Source: Asanoa siamensis (GTDB taxonomy: Bacteria > Actinomycetota > Actinomycetes > Mycobacteriales > Micromonosporaceae). Taken from it: a stretch of DNA of 38,536 nucleotides. The translations under genes and the position numbers were made by a program. The notes under the pieces are model-generated. The model ran no database searches and was not told where the DNA came from. It saw only the letters and a program-made list of their open reading frames with translations. The stretch is from the NCBI RefSeq assembly GCF_016862555.1, contig NZ_BONE01000074.1, positions 1 through 38,536 of the forward strand, given 5' to 3'. Positions 38,522 to 38,536 of the stretch are shown piece by piece (the stretch's first letter is position 1; each line of letters begins with the position of its first letter).

Positions 38522-38536
38522 GCGACCCTTCGGGCG

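Overview
The window is a stretch of chromosome from a high-GC actinobacterium. Codon third positions are strongly G/C, GTG starts are common, and many genes join by four-base GTGA or ATGA overlaps. Several genes appear leaderless. The XRE/flavoprotein/primase-polymerase module, SigE-type sigma factor, septum-formation protein and RNase H/phosphatase fusion suggest Micromonosporaceae or a close relative; I cannot name the species. I see no rRNA, tRNA, insertion sequence, prophage or CRISPR array.

Layout. 1-2.4 kb: a translationally coupled minus-strand operon (aminotransferase, cupin, atypical SDR). 2.5-9 kb: mixed housekeeping and metabolic genes (yellow/MRJP-like protein, alpha/beta hydrolase, YCII protein, TRM11-like and class I methyltransferases, HAAS-domain membrane protein, alpha-methylacyl-CoA racemase). 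8.6-13.4 kb: aroQ, zwf, a YbaK-type deacylase with a TipA-like MerR regulator and its operator, a GNAT acetyltransferase and a septum-formation-type protein. 13.4-24.5 kb: an organosulfur block. It holds a methanethiol oxidase (SBP56) with a metal-transporter-like membrane protein, a flavoprotein, a YeiH-type exporter preceded by a 35-residue membrane peptide, SsuE, SsuD, SsuABC and a cysteine-free Rrf2 regulator. A SigE-type sigma factor and its membrane partner sit inside the block. Four copies of an 18-bp operator (CCTAY-N7-ATAGGA, constant spacing) lie in front of the sulfur transcription units and of no other genes that I found. This is the strongest systems-level signal in the window.

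24.5-31 kb: a plus-strand run of DUF1800, DUF1501 (both with putative Tat signals), a ferric-reductase-like haem/flavin oxidoreductase, an FMN-binding lipoprotein-like or secreted protein and the ApbE flavin transferase. This looks like an extracytosolic flavin electron-transfer locus. 31-34.2 kb: a primase-polymerase-like gene divergent from an XRE regulator and flavoprotein pair, with a perfect 15-bp palindrome between them. 34.2-36.9 kb: a Nif3-like, zinc-ribbon and RNase H/phosphatase operon. 37-38.2 kb: trpS, preceded by a complete ribosome-mediated attenuator with a 12-codon leader peptide containing tandem Trp codons. The window ends with a small conserved-looking unknown gene.
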